Positions 31,057 through 40,000 of a DNA stretch of 64,000 bases are shown here, piece after piece. The position numbers and the translations under genes are program-made. The DNA is from Frigidibacter sp037095735 (GTDB lineage Bacteria; Pseudomonadota; Alphaproteobacteria; Rhodobacterales; Rhodobacteraceae): assembly GCF_037095735.1 (NCBI RefSeq), contig NZ_JBAWKD010000002.1, positions 1 to 64,000 on the forward strand. Reading direction: 5' to 3'. Each line of letters opens with the position of its first letter. The stretch's first letter is position 1. Below the pieces are notes generated by a model that saw nothing but the letters and a program-made list of their open reading frames with translations, was not told where the DNA came from and ran no database searches.

Positions 31057-31346
31057 TTTGTCGGATGCCTCTCGGGTGCGGACTCGGCCGGAAAGAAGCG
31101 GGACCGGCGCCAGAGACCGATCGCCACGAAGGTCAACAGCAGCGCCTGGCAGGCGCCGGCGGTGATCGGGTCGGGCGCGGCGATCACCCCTGCCCCGCAG
31201 GCCACGGCGGCGGTGTCGACGATCCCGTCGCCCAGCGGCGAGCGCTGGACGCGCCATTCCCAGACCCCGGCATAGAGCGCGGCCACGATCGGCGGCACGG
31301 CCACCGCCGGCACCGACAGCGCCAACAGGATCATCGCGAGCGTCAC
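31053..31346 (-). CDS. Small multi-span membrane protein, possibly holin-like
   Basis: The 97-residue frame begins at a GTG, with hydrophobic segments around LAMILLALSVPAVAVPPIVA, AVACGAGVIAA and ALLLTFVAIGLW, and ends in a basic tail. Upstream in-frame codons without a standard start continue the hydrophobic pattern (YWACVALAHAAAIG), so the true start may be a rarer codon near 31394. Located just before the lysis region, it could be a second holin or antiholin; this is inference. Confidence 0.55.
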   Translation of the reverse strand: MTLAMILLALSVPAVAVPPIVAALYAGVWEWRVQRSPLGDGIVDTAAVACGAGVIAAPDPITAGACQALLLTFVAIGLWRRSRFFPAESAPERHPTK

Positions 31347-31444
31347 GCCTATCGCCGCCGCGTGGGCGAGCGCGACGCATGCCCAGTAAGGCAGGTTGCC
31401 CCGCTAATCGTCGGGCACCGCCAGGTCGCGGAGGAAGGCCAGCA

Positions 31445-31918
31445 TCAGAGCGCCGCGCCGTCGATGAAGAGCGCGTCGACCTGCTCGTCAGTCAGGGAGG
31501 CCGCCGCCTGCAGCGCCGGGATGAAGGGATCGAGGCGGGCGAGGACCCGCGCCCCGGCAAAGCGGATCCGGGCGTAGGGCTGCTGGTCCTCCGGCAGCGC
31601 CGAGATCGCGGCCACGGCGAGCGCCGGGAGTTCGCCCCGCGCCACCCAGGCCTCCGCCTCGGCGAAGGTCATCACACCAGTCGCGGCGGAGACCATCGCG
31701 AACTGAAGGTCGGTCAGCACCATGCCGGCGCGCAGGACCTCGGCGGACGGCTCGGGCCATGCGAAGGATCCGTCGCCCTGACGGACCTGCCCCGGCACTG
31801 CATCGACCGTCTCGAACTCGGTCCCGCCGAGATCGTACTTGGCCGCGAGCGCGTCGAGGCTGTCGACGTCCAGCCAGGACTGGACCACGACCCCATTCTC
31901 GATCCGGACGACGCCCAT
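31445..31918 (-). CDS. Phage tail-region hypothetical protein
   Basis: The 157-residue protein starts MGVVRIENGVVVQSWLDVDS and has a helical end (MVLTDLQFAMVSAATGVMTF, ALQAAASLTDEQVDALFIDG). It lies directly after the tail fibre gene with one-base overlap. In related phages such proteins follow the fibre and may be fibre assembly proteins; no family is assigned. Confidence 0.65.
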   Translation of the reverse strand: MGVVRIENGVVVQSWLDVDSLDALAAKYDLGGTEFETVDAVPGQVRQGDGSFAWPEPSAEVLRAGMVLTDLQFAMVSAATGVMTFAEAEAWVARGELPALAVAAISALPEDQQPYARIRFAGARVLARLDPFIPALQAAASLTDEQVDALFIDGAAL

Positions 31919-32706
31919 CAGGAGATCCTCCAGATATCGAGGAAGTTAGCTTGGACCGCGCCTGAGCCCGCGTCCGGCAGCAGCGCCGCGTTCGACACGT
32001 AGCTGCCGCCCCGCCCGACGATCCGGATCCGGTCATCGGCGATGCAGGTCATCAGCGCCTCGAGCGGGAGATAGCGGCCTCCGTCGTTGGCGGCGGAACT
32101 CGCGACGCGGATCCCGACTTGGCAGCCGAGGTTCGCGGCCGGGTTGCCGTTGTAGAGGCCGAGGCCCAGCGTTTGCGTGGTCGTCGGGATCGCGGTGATC
32201 CGCGCGAAGGCCCGCGCCTTCACGAGATACTGTCCGGCGGCGGGGATCACGACTTGCCCGCCGCTGAGGCTCGCCCCCATGACGTTGCGCACGATCGTGT
32301 CGAAGGGGATGACGTCGTTATGCGCCCAGGTGCCGGGCAGGCCCACACCGGTCGCGATGAAGTCGGGGATCCGACCGGCAGCGACGGCTGCCCGCGTCGG
32401 GACCTTGGCCGGGTCGGTCAGCATGAAGCCCGCCGCCGAGAGGAAGTCGTCCAGCGCGGTCGAGGCAATCGCGGGCGCGCGCAGGACATCACCGTCGACC
32501 GTGCCGATGGTGATCCAGCCGTCGTTCGCCGGGCGGCGCATCTTGACCGTGTCGGTCGTCGTGTCGCGCCAGAGCTGGTGCGGATAGGTGGTCTCCGGGG
32601 GCGCCGCGCCGGAGTTCATGGTGGCGATGGCCAGCAGGGCGGCGTTGATGTCCGCACGGAAGGCGGCGCCGTACTGGTTCTCGATGTTGTAATCGTGCTG
32701 GCTCAT
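31918..32706 (-). CDS. Tail fibre protein
   Basis: This 262-residue protein begins MSQHDYNIENQYGAAFRADI, a common start of short phage tail fibres, followed by NAALLAIATMNSGAAPPETT and a W-R-DTTTDTVKMRR block. The second half (VVIPAAGQYLVKARAFARIT) is a C1q-like jelly-roll pattern found at fibre tips. It overlaps the tip protein gene, so it is probably attached to the tail tip and binds the host. Confidence 0.75.
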   Translation of the reverse strand: MSQHDYNIENQYGAAFRADINAALLAIATMNSGAAPPETTYPHQLWRDTTTDTVKMRRPANDGWITIGTVDGDVLRAPAIASTALDDFLSAAGFMLTDPAKVPTRAAVAAGRIPDFIATGVGLPGTWAHNDVIPFDTIVRNVMGASLSGGQVVIPAAGQYLVKARAFARITAIPTTTQTLGLGLYNGNPAANLGCQVGIRVASSAANDGGRYLPLEALMTCIADDRIRIVGRGGSYVSNAALLPDAGSGAVQANFLDIWRIS

Positions 32707-35700
32707 GAGACCCGCCCATACCCTTTTGCGATGAAGTCGATGGTGGCGGGGCTGCTGCTGACCGCGCCGGCTGCTGTTCTGACGGTGACGGTGAAGCCCT
32801 CGGCCGTGCGCGCGGTGACCCGCGCCACGTCCCCGGGGGCGGTGACGGCGTTGATCGCGACCGCCGGGGCGGCGCGGAATGCGGCGGAGAAGAGGATCGT
32901 GGCCGTCCCGGTCACCGCGACATCTTCCCCGGCCTCGACCCTGTCCGGCATGTCCACCCGGGCACTGAGCGCGCGGATGATCGGCGTCGCCGAGGCGTCG
33001 CGGCTGGTAAGGATCGCCCGGAAGCGGAAGGCCCGCGCGGTCAGGTCGGCCGCCACGAAGTCCTGCCAGCCCGCCCAGCTCGCCGCGCCCCCCGGATCGT
33101 CCTGCGTGTAGTCGACCTGCAGGCGCACCGAGGTGCTGTCGAAGGCGGTCGGGTCGCCGTCGATCGGCGCCGGCAGATCGTCCCAGAGGCCGATCATCTC
33201 GTCGATCGTGCCGCCACTGATGTTGAGGTACTGCACCTCGGCCGTGGCAGAGACCCGGCTCGTGAACACCTCGCCGAGGTCGATCATGCCCGCGAACTCG
33301 TAGGTACCCGCGCCCTGCAACCCGCCGCCGAAGTCCCAGAGCCCCTGCAGGTCATCGACGAGCTCGTCCATGTCGTCGACCATTCCCTGCGTCGCGAGCT
33401 GGAGATAGCTGCCGACGCCATCGCTCGAGGCGACGACGCCCTCCGCGGTGCCGGTGAAGGATGGCCCCTCCTCGATCGTCTCCACGACGTTCAGGGCCGA
33501 GACCGCCGCCAGATCGACGACCACCGCCCGGGCTGCTGCCTGCTCGCTGACCCGGCCGCCCTTGTCGACGGCCTTGACCCAATAAGTCCCGGTCGCCGCC
33601 GGCACGGACACCGATGTGGCGGGACGCGCGATCTTCGGGACCAGGTCGACCGCATCCTGATAGCTCGCGCCGACGATCAGCGGCGAGAAGCGGATCTTGT
33701 AATGGCTGAGGTCGAGGTCCGGGACGGCCGACCACGAGAGCTGCAGCATGCCGCCGACCACGTTGGCGGCGAAGTTCGTGACGTCCGCCGGCGGCTCCGA
33801 GAAGGCGGTCGATGTCCAGTCGAGGATCTCGGTCCAGTCCGAAGCGAGGCCGAGAGCATTGCGCGCCTTCGCCCGCACGTCATAGGCCCCGTCACCGGCC
33901 AGCGGGATCTCGAAGCGCCGGGCCACGCTCGTGCCGGCGGCGATGTATTCTTCGGTCGCCGCCGGCCGATGCTGGACCTCGTAGGTCAGGGCCTGGTCGC
34001 CGGTATTGCTGAGATCGACGATCAGGACGCTCGTCACCTGCTCGGCGACGATGCGCAGTTCGCTGTCAAGCTGAACCCCCGGTGCCTCGGGCGCGCCGAA
34101 GCTCAGCGTCGTGTTGTTGGACACGATCTCCCGTTCGTCCGCGTTCCAGAGGAAGACCTCTTCGCTGATCTCGCGCAGCGTGAGGGCGACGCGCAGGTCG
34201 CCCGCGTCCCCGTTGACGAAGAAGCGCCAGGCCTGCACCTCGAACTCCTTCGCCGCCCAGCCGTAACGCGCCACGGTCAGGCTCACGGTATCGCCGACCT
34301 GGCACTCGAGCGCCCGAAGACCGAAGTCGGCCGAGACCGTCATCTGTTCTCGCGCCCGGTAGAGCGTGATCTTGGCGAGGCGCTGCGCGGCCGCGGCCGA
34401 CGTCGTGAACGGCAGATCGAGGTTCAAAGGCGCCTCGACCCCACCATCCTCTGCGGTGAAGCGGGCGGACCGGATCGCGGGATAGTCGGCGGTCACGTAG
34501 CCCTGCGCGGCATCGTTGAACGTGCCCTGCACCACGTTGACCGCATCCGCCATCGACGCCCGGGTCTGCAGGCTGATCCACGAGCGCAGATCGTCGAGGC
34601 CTAGATCGAGCACCGGCGGGCTGTAGTAGGCCGGCCGGAGCTGCCACTCCCCGCCGCCGTAGAAGAGCGTGCCCGCGCAGGAGGTGACCATCCGCTGGAG
34701 CACATCACCGATCGTCGCATCGGCGGAGATCACGCCGTTGCACTGGTAGCGATCCTCGGCACCGCCGCTGGCGAGGCTCACGTCTTCGGTCGAGACGAGC
34801 GCCGCGACCCCGAAGGAGGCATCGTTGACGCTCGGATCGCCCAGCCCCCGATCGGAGGTCAGGTAGTCGCGGATCGCGAGCGCGGCATTCGCAGACCACC
34901 TGGTCAGCCCGGCGTTCGGATCGTGGACCTTCGCGCCGCGGATCCGCGCGGTGATCAGCGGCAGGCCATTCGGGAATACGTCCGGATCGTACTCGAAGCG
35001 GGCGTAGAGATAGGCAATGCCCCTGCCCCGGAAGTTGGCGTCGAGGCCCGCCACGCTGCTGATCAGCACCGGGTCCGCCGCCTGCGTCGGGCTCCCGAGG
35101 TTCTTGGTGATGCGGATCCGGTGCTTCCACTTGCCGCCGGCCATGCCGTCGGCCGGGATCCTCTGGGTGACCCGTGCGAAGCTACCATCCCCCAGTCCCA
35201 GGAAACCACCGCCCGGCAGTCCCGTGAATGCACGATCTCCCGTCGCGGTCATCGGGTTACTCTTGGCCGTCACGTCGGTGCCCACCGCAAGGTAGGCCGT
35301 CGTGATCCTCGACTTCCGGCTTTCGACGAAGACCACCTCGCGCGTGACGGTGGCGTCCTCTCCCCGGCCGGAGGTCGTCGTCTTCTGCCGATAGATGTCG
35401 TACCGGTACTGCCACGCCGAGCCATCGGTCAAAGCCACCGGCTCGTCGTCGATGTAGATCTGCTCGACCGCGTCGATCTCGTGGCCGGCGAGGCAGATCA
35501 CCTGGTGCAGGTAGCGGTTGTCGTCGCCATTCACCGCCATGAAGGTGACGGTCCCGCCCTTGCGGACCCGGCCATAGACATAGTCGTGCGGAGCGTCGGC
35601 GGCGCGCTCGTTGACGAGCAGCCCCTGCGACCCCGCGCTTCCGAGGCCCGCCACCTTGGGTTTCGGTGTCAGCGCCGAGAGCGCCCAGCTGGTGACGGCG

Positions 35701-35867
35701 CCCACGGCAAGGGAAACGCCCGCGGAGATCAGGGCGGCGGCGAAGCCGGTGGAGCTGACGCCCAGAGCGGTGACGATTGCCCCCGAGATCGGGTCGAACA
35801 CCGGCTGAGGCGGCCGGCACGGCGACAGCATCGTCGTGCGGCGGTAGTGACTCGTCCAAGCGCTCAT
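32703..35867 (-). CDS. Tail tip / host specificity protein (gpJ-like)
   Basis: The 1054-residue protein is the largest structural protein. It starts with a hydrophobic region (ALISAGVSLAVGAVTSWALS, about 47-66) and then the tip core with YVYGRVRKGGTVTFM, RIRITKNLGSPTQ and VLQRMVTSCAGTLFYGGGEW as in gpJ-type proteins. Fibronectin type III-like modules follow (VTNFAANVVGGMLQLSWSAV near 705) before the C-terminal fibre-binding part. It completes the tail tip and contacts the receptor. It overlaps the DUF6950 gene by ATGA. Confidence 0.85.
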   Translation of the reverse strand: MSAWTSHYRRTTMLSPCRPPQPVFDPISGAIVTALGVSSTGFAAALISAGVSLAVGAVTSWALSALTPKPKVAGLGSAGSQGLLVNERAADAPHDYVYGRVRKGGTVTFMAVNGDDNRYLHQVICLAGHEIDAVEQIYIDDEPVALTDGSAWQYRYDIYRQKTTTSGRGEDATVTREVVFVESRKSRITTAYLAVGTDVTAKSNPMTATGDRAFTGLPGGGFLGLGDGSFARVTQRIPADGMAGGKWKHRIRITKNLGSPTQAADPVLISSVAGLDANFRGRGIAYLYARFEYDPDVFPNGLPLITARIRGAKVHDPNAGLTRWSANAALAIRDYLTSDRGLGDPSVNDASFGVAALVSTEDVSLASGGAEDRYQCNGVISADATIGDVLQRMVTSCAGTLFYGGGEWQLRPAYYSPPVLDLGLDDLRSWISLQTRASMADAVNVVQGTFNDAAQGYVTADYPAIRSARFTAEDGGVEAPLNLDLPFTTSAAAAQRLAKITLYRAREQMTVSADFGLRALECQVGDTVSLTVARYGWAAKEFEVQAWRFFVNGDAGDLRVALTLREISEEVFLWNADEREIVSNNTTLSFGAPEAPGVQLDSELRIVAEQVTSVLIVDLSNTGDQALTYEVQHRPAATEEYIAAGTSVARRFEIPLAGDGAYDVRAKARNALGLASDWTEILDWTSTAFSEPPADVTNFAANVVGGMLQLSWSAVPDLDLSHYKIRFSPLIVGASYQDAVDLVPKIARPATSVSVPAATGTYWVKAVDKGGRVSEQAAARAVVVDLAAVSALNVVETIEEGPSFTGTAEGVVASSDGVGSYLQLATQGMVDDMDELVDDLQGLWDFGGGLQGAGTYEFAGMIDLGEVFTSRVSATAEVQYLNISGGTIDEMIGLWDDLPAPIDGDPTAFDSTSVRLQVDYTQDDPGGAASWAGWQDFVAADLTARAFRFRAILTSRDASATPIIRALSARVDMPDRVEAGEDVAVTGTATILFSAAFRAAPAVAINAVTAPGDVARVTARTAEGFTVTVRTAAGAVSSSPATIDFIAKGYGRVS

Positions 35868-36283
35868 TCTGCCACCCAGGCTGCGGTGATGTCGGTGATG
35901 GGCAGGAAGGCCAGCCCGTGGTGGCCCGGGTGGGCCGCGTGTGTGCCGAGGCAGATTCCGAAGGAAGCGCCGAGGATCCAGCGCGCCTCGACCGCGCCCG
36001 GCGACAGCACCAGCGCCCCCCGCGGCGGGAGGCCCGCGACGCGGGTGAGCCGCGCGTCGACCGCCGCCTCGGCGCTGTCGAAGCCGTATTCGGCGCGCAG
36101 CTCATGCGCGGCCCGGATCAGCCCGGCGCGGCCGAGGTAGCGGCCGAGCCAATCGTCGGCCCAGCCGACCCCGTGCATTCGCCGCCAGGCCTCATTCGCA
36201 AAGATCAGGCAGTCGTGCTCTCCCGCGCAGAACGGCCGCTGCCGAACCTCGCGAAGGTAGGCCTGCAGGGCGTCGAGGTTCAC
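35864..36283 (-). CDS. DUF6950 family tail protein
   Basis: The 139-residue protein has the DUF6950 motif FCAGEHDCLIFANEAWRRM near residue 18 and a GICLGTHAAHPGHHGLAFLP segment. The cysteine and histidines in these positions are reminiscent of NlpC/P60 peptidases, which occupy this place in related tails. Whether it cuts peptidoglycan is unproven. It is coupled to the tip protein gene. Confidence 0.75.
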   Translation of the reverse strand: MNLDALQAYLREVRQRPFCAGEHDCLIFANEAWRRMHGVGWADDWLGRYLGRAGLIRAAHELRAEYGFDSAEAAVDARLTRVAGLPPRGALVLSPGAVEARWILGASFGICLGTHAAHPGHHGLAFLPITDITAAWVAE

Positions 36284-36828
36284 CCCGTCCTGCCCCAGTT
36301 GAAGCTCTTGTCCTGCAGGTCGGTGACGTAGCTGAAGAACGTGTCGCCGGGATACCGCGCCTGCTGGCTCTCGTGCGTGTAGCGCCGCTCCTTCGCGCGC
36401 TGCAGCTCGACGAGCTTGCTGTCGACCAAGAGGCTGATCGTGCTGGACTCGCCGGCATCCTCGATCGTCATCGTGTTCATCAGCCCCGAGAACAGGGTCA
36501 CCACCGGCGCCACCGTCATCTCGCCGAACATGATCCGGCAGGGACGGCGCTGGTAGGGCTCGGCCAGGGCCAGCGCCACGATCTCGGAGCTGATCCCCGA
36601 GAGCGTCAGCGTGACCGACTGCGCGGAGAGGTCGCTTGCCTCCTGCATGTCGCCGAGCGAGAGCAATTGGCCCGTGCCGGTGTAGGTCTCGCCGTTGATC
36701 GTCTTCTCACCGTAGCCGGTCCAGAAGCGCACCGGGGCCGCGTCGAAGAGCATCTCGACCGCATGGAAGATCCGGACCGCCGGCTGCGTCAGGGCATCGA
36801 GCAGAACGGGGTCGATCGCACGCGCCAT
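36280..36828 (-). CDS. Tail tip assembly protein
   Basis: The 182-residue protein starts MARAIDPVLLDALTQPAVRI and contains RFWTGYGEKTINGETYTGTG, GISSEIVALAL and EPYQRRPCRIMFGEM, a pattern typical of distal tail proteins in Rhodobacterales siphophages. The ATG overlaps the previous TAA by one base. It likely forms part of the baseplate hub. Confidence 0.7.
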   Translation of the reverse strand: MARAIDPVLLDALTQPAVRIFHAVEMLFDAAPVRFWTGYGEKTINGETYTGTGQLLSLGDMQEASDLSAQSVTLTLSGISSEIVALALAEPYQRRPCRIMFGEMTVAPVVTLFSGLMNTMTIEDAGESSTISLLVDSKLVELQRAKERRYTHESQQARYPGDTFFSYVTDLQDKSFNWGRTG

Positions 36829-37412
36829 TAGATGACTTCCATCGCAGAGAATGATCGTCCGGCCGAGAGATTTGCAGGGCGCATGGTCCACTCGACGAGG
36901 TTGCTGGAAAGCCGAAAGACCCCTTTGGGGGATGTCAGAATCAAGGCCTCGCCTTCCACGGTACGGCGCAGGTAGGGCCATACCTGAAGCGTCCCATCTC
37001 CACCCTGATCGGCGAGCACCTGGTGCAACCGAGCCCCCGCCCCGGCGCCGATCTGGATGTGATCACCGGCGAGCAGCGAGCCGGACATTGCGACGGAGAG
37101 CTCACCGGTCCCGGATACGCCGCTCACCACAGCCGAGGTTGCCGTGCCGCGCTTGATGATAGCGGGATCGCCGAGCAGGAATGTACCGACCATGCCCCGC
37201 AGCGACGTCATCCACGCCGCCCATTGCTGTGCATCCACGCGCGTGAGCCGCGGCAGCTCGATATCCGCCTCCCAGCGCTGACCCGGCCAGGCATGAACCT
37301 GATGAGCCAGCGTGAACTGGGAAGAACTGAGGGCGACCACGTTCACCGACCGGATGGTGATCGAGGCGAGCGATCTGAGATCCGGCATTTCGAGGGGATA
37401 GGTGATCGACAT
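36828..37412 (-). CDS. Distal tail-like protein
   Basis: The 194-residue protein starts MSITYPLEMPDLRSLASITI and has a VHAWPGQRWEADIELPRLTR segment and GMVGTFLLGDPA, followed by a beta-rich end. This pattern occurs in the protein after the tape measure in many siphophages and fits a distal tail ring protein. It overlaps the tape measure stop by one base. Confidence 0.7.
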   Translation of the reverse strand: MSITYPLEMPDLRSLASITIRSVNVVALSSSQFTLAHQVHAWPGQRWEADIELPRLTRVDAQQWAAWMTSLRGMVGTFLLGDPAIIKRGTATSAVVSGVSGTGELSVAMSGSLLAGDHIQIGAGAGARLHQVLADQGGDGTLQVWPYLRRTVEGEALILTSPKGVFRLSSNLVEWTMRPANLSAGRSFSAMEVI

Positions 37413-39307
37413 CAGGAAACCCTGAGCCTGCCGCGCTTGATCGCGTCGGCGAACGTCGCTTCGGCGAGCTGGCGGAAGAAGGGGGCTTCCTGACGGATCA
37501 TCGCACGCATGCTCTCTGTGCCCCCGGACAGGTTGAAGTGTTGCTCGATCTTCATGTCGCTCGATTGCTTGGTGCTCGTGGAACCGGCGGAGCTGGAGGC
37601 CCTGAGCGGCTGCTTCGTGTGATCGACAACGGTCTCGTCAGGATGAAGCATCGCAAGGAAGCCGCCCTTGCCGTCGATCCCGCCGGAGCGCGGACCGGAC
37701 GGGGTCGAGCCGCCACCGTCGAAGCTTGGCATCGTCATCGCGTCACCAAGCCACGACAGGAATCCGCCGCCACCGGCGGCGCCGAGAAGACCGATGCCGG
37801 CTTTTGCCAGTTGAACCTTGGCAATCTGTTCAAGGATCGAGGCAAGGGCACCGCGCACGCCGTCTGCCCCGTCCATGATCGAGGCGAACAAGTCGCCGAC
37901 AGCGTCGGCACCCTTTCTGGCTTCGGGAGAGAGCCCCCCAAGCTCTTCGCGAACATTCTCGAGGGCGCGCTGGTAGGTGTCCGCTGCCTCGGCACCTCGT
38001 CCGAAGTATCCGCCCTCGTAGAGAGCCTTCAGGTCCTGCTCCTCGAGCTTCAGCTTCTCCGCCGCGGTCCTCGTCTCTTCATACCACCGCTTCGCATCCT
38101 TCAGCGACGTCTCACGGGCCTTCTCGGCATCCGACTTTCCACCGCCGCCGCCCTTGGCCGACGACTTGCGGACCGCGGGTGCCGTCAGGTCGAGGCCGAG
38201 GCTGCTGCCGTAGAGGCCCTGCTCGTAGATGGGCGTGCCCGTGGTCTGACCGAGGATGTCCTTCGGAAGCGAGATGTCGTCTTCGGTCAGCCCGGGACCG
38301 GACAGCTTGATCCCCGCCGCGGCATAGAGGTTCTCGGCAAGCCGCACCGCCTCGTCCGCCGCCGTGGTGATCCCGGAAGCGATGTCGATCGCCGAAAGGT
38401 CGCTTGCAGCCCCGACCGCTGCGCCGAGACCGTCACCGATCCGGAAGGCCTCGATCGCCGTGCTGGCGGCGGATTTCGCGACCTCGCGCAGGGCGGGATC
38501 GATCTTGCCGCTCTCGTCGGCTGTGGCCTCGATCGCCGCGACGATCTCCTGGAGCGCTTGGCCGATGGCGACGGGGCCCTGCGCGCTGTCGAGCGCGGTG
38601 ATCGCCGCCTCAAGCCGCTCCGCCTCGTCGCGTGTGATTCCGAACTCGCTTTCCAGCTCGCCCAGAGCGGACTGGATCTGGGCCAGCGAGCCCGGCGTCA
38701 TCATCACCCCGTCGAGGGGCTGCGACGCGCGGATCCGGTCGAGCTGCTCGGTAATCCCCTCGAGCGCACCGCTCATCTTCTCCCGGGCCGCGTCCAGGCT
38801 GTCGAGGAAGTCGAGCTCGGCCAGAGACCGCTGCGCCTCGTAGAGCTCCCGCGCCGCGCGGGCCTGGTCACGGAACTCGCGCTGCAGATCGCCGATCGGC
38901 GTCAGCGCCTCCTCCTGTGCCTTGATCAGCGCGCGCGAGGACGACACGAGATCGTCGACGGAGTCGCTGAGGCTGTCCGAGCTTTCGCCCGCGCTGATCA
39001 GGTAGCCGCCGAGCGGGATGAGGATCGCCGCCGCAGCGCCCAGCACGGCGCCGAACACGCCAAAGCCGCCAAGAAGCTGCGGCAGCTGCTGAGCAAAGGC
39101 CCGTGTGGCATCGGTGCCGCCCGCGACCTGCACCGCGAAGTCCCCGACCTGGTAGGACGCGTTCTGGACCTGCGAAGCCAGGCGCGCCGAGCCGTCACCG
39201 ACCTCGCGCATCGCGCGCTGGCCGGAGCGCCCGACCTCGTCGAGCTGCGTCTTCATCTCGGTGCCGCCGACCACGGCCAGGCGGACGGAAACGCGCTTCT
39301 CAGTCAT
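37412..39307 (-). CDS. Tape measure protein
   Basis: The 631-residue protein is largely helical, with a hydrophobic central stretch near the N-terminus (GFGVFGAVLGAAAAILIPLG, about 80-100). It ends with IEQHFNLSGGTESMRAMIRQE. The length would give a tail of roughly 95 nm at the usual 0.15 nm per residue. It follows the frameshifted chaperone gene as in lambda and overlaps it by eight bases. Confidence 0.88.
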   Translation of the reverse strand: MTEKRVSVRLAVVGGTEMKTQLDEVGRSGQRAMREVGDGSARLASQVQNASYQVGDFAVQVAGGTDATRAFAQQLPQLLGGFGVFGAVLGAAAAILIPLGGYLISAGESSDSLSDSVDDLVSSSRALIKAQEEALTPIGDLQREFRDQARAARELYEAQRSLAELDFLDSLDAAREKMSGALEGITEQLDRIRASQPLDGVMMTPGSLAQIQSALGELESEFGITRDEAERLEAAITALDSAQGPVAIGQALQEIVAAIEATADESGKIDPALREVAKSAASTAIEAFRIGDGLGAAVGAASDLSAIDIASGITTAADEAVRLAENLYAAAGIKLSGPGLTEDDISLPKDILGQTTGTPIYEQGLYGSSLGLDLTAPAVRKSSAKGGGGGKSDAEKARETSLKDAKRWYEETRTAAEKLKLEEQDLKALYEGGYFGRGAEAADTYQRALENVREELGGLSPEARKGADAVGDLFASIMDGADGVRGALASILEQIAKVQLAKAGIGLLGAAGGGGFLSWLGDAMTMPSFDGGGSTPSGPRSGGIDGKGGFLAMLHPDETVVDHTKQPLRASSSAGSTSTKQSSDMKIEQHFNLSGGTESMRAMIRQEAPFFRQLAEATFADAIKRGRLRVS

Positions 39308-39620
39308 CGTTGCGCTCCCTGAGCTTCCTGACCATCACCGCCTCGATCGCCGGCATCAGCTCGGCCGTGATCACGGGCTCGATCCCGGAGGCGGCCCCCA
39401 GGGCCAGCACCGCCGTCATGTCGAGCCCGAGCACCCCGCCCATGCCGGCTGTCCGGACCTGGCCACCGCAGCGCAGGGCCAGTCGCCAGACCTGTTCGCC
39501 CTCGAGGGTCTCGGGCGCATTCACCTTGCGCGGGCAGTCCGGGCAGTCGCCCTCGCAGGCCGCGCAGTAGTCACCGCCCCCGCCGAAGTGCCATTCGGCG
39601 AGAGCGGTCAGACGTTTTTT
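39300..39620 (-). CDS. Frameshift extension of the tail chaperone (GT-like)
   Basis: In the -1 frame relative to the chaperone gene at 39608-40000, an open frame runs from the slippery site to 39300. It encodes KKRLTALAEWHFGGGGDYCA, then CEGDCPDCP and a helical end (MTAVLALGAASGIEPVITAE). No good ATG begins it; only a GTG at 39524 could. The place (between tail tube and tape measure) and layout match lambda gpG/gpGT. The four clustered cysteines may bind zinc. The extended protein would load tail tube subunits on the tape measure. Confidence 0.85.
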   Translation of the reverse strand, partial: KKRLTALAEWHFGGGGDYCAACEGDCPDCPRKVNAPETLEGEQVWRLALRCGGQVRTAGMGGVLGLDMTAVLALGAASGIEPVITAELMPAIEAVMVRKLRERNDD

Positions 39621-40000
39621 TCGCCACCAAGAAGCGTCCAGGTGGCGACATGGCGCGCGAAGGCCGCGTGCTGCAGGTAAATCGCCATCAGGAGCCCGAC
39701 CGCGACCGGGTCGGGCTTGATCGGATTGCCGTTCTGATCGCCCACCCCGTCCCAGTCGGTGATCGCGAGCTTCGCGACCGCCGTCACCAGACGGTTCCAG
39801 GCCTCGTCCTGGCTGAGGGCCTCCGCCGCGCCGTCCTCACCCGCGTCCCCGACCCTCGCCCCCAGCTCGGCGCTGCGCTCCTGGTGCATGAGCGCGCGGG
39901 CGGCGGTGACGAGCGCGGTATCGATGGGTTCGACCTGGACGCGCACGCCTCCGGCAAGCGGGATCCAGACGGCGGAGGATTTGAGGCCCAGACGGATCAT
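39608..40000 (-). CDS. Tail assembly chaperone (gpG-like)
   Basis: The 130-residue protein starts MIRLGLKSSAVWIPLAGGVR and ends WTLLGGEKNV. It has GGVRVQVEPIDTALVTAARA followed by a helical body, as in chaperones of siphophage tails. The last codons GAA AAA AAC contain the heptamer A-AAA-AAC, so part of the ribosomes should shift to the -1 frame and make the longer product. It overlaps the tail tube gene stop by four bases. Confidence 0.85.
   Translation of the reverse strand: MIRLGLKSSAVWIPLAGGVRVQVEPIDTALVTAARALMHQERSAELGARVGDAGEDGAAEALSQDEAWNRLVTAVAKLAITDWDGVGDQNGNPIKPDPVAVGLLMAIYLQHAAFARHVATWTLLGGEKNV
39614..39620 (-). promoter_or_regulatory. Slippery heptamer A-AAA-AAC for -1 frameshifting
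   Basis: On the minus strand AAAAAAC lies in the chaperone frame as GAA-AAA-AAC, the classic X-XXY-YYZ arrangement, six bases before the zero-frame stop. The -1 frame is open for 105 further codons. Confidence 0.88.

Noticed and set aside
37538..39322. 594-codon plus-strand frame opposite the tape measure gene
   Set aside because: Shadow; the minus strand is the tape measure protein in the expected operon position.
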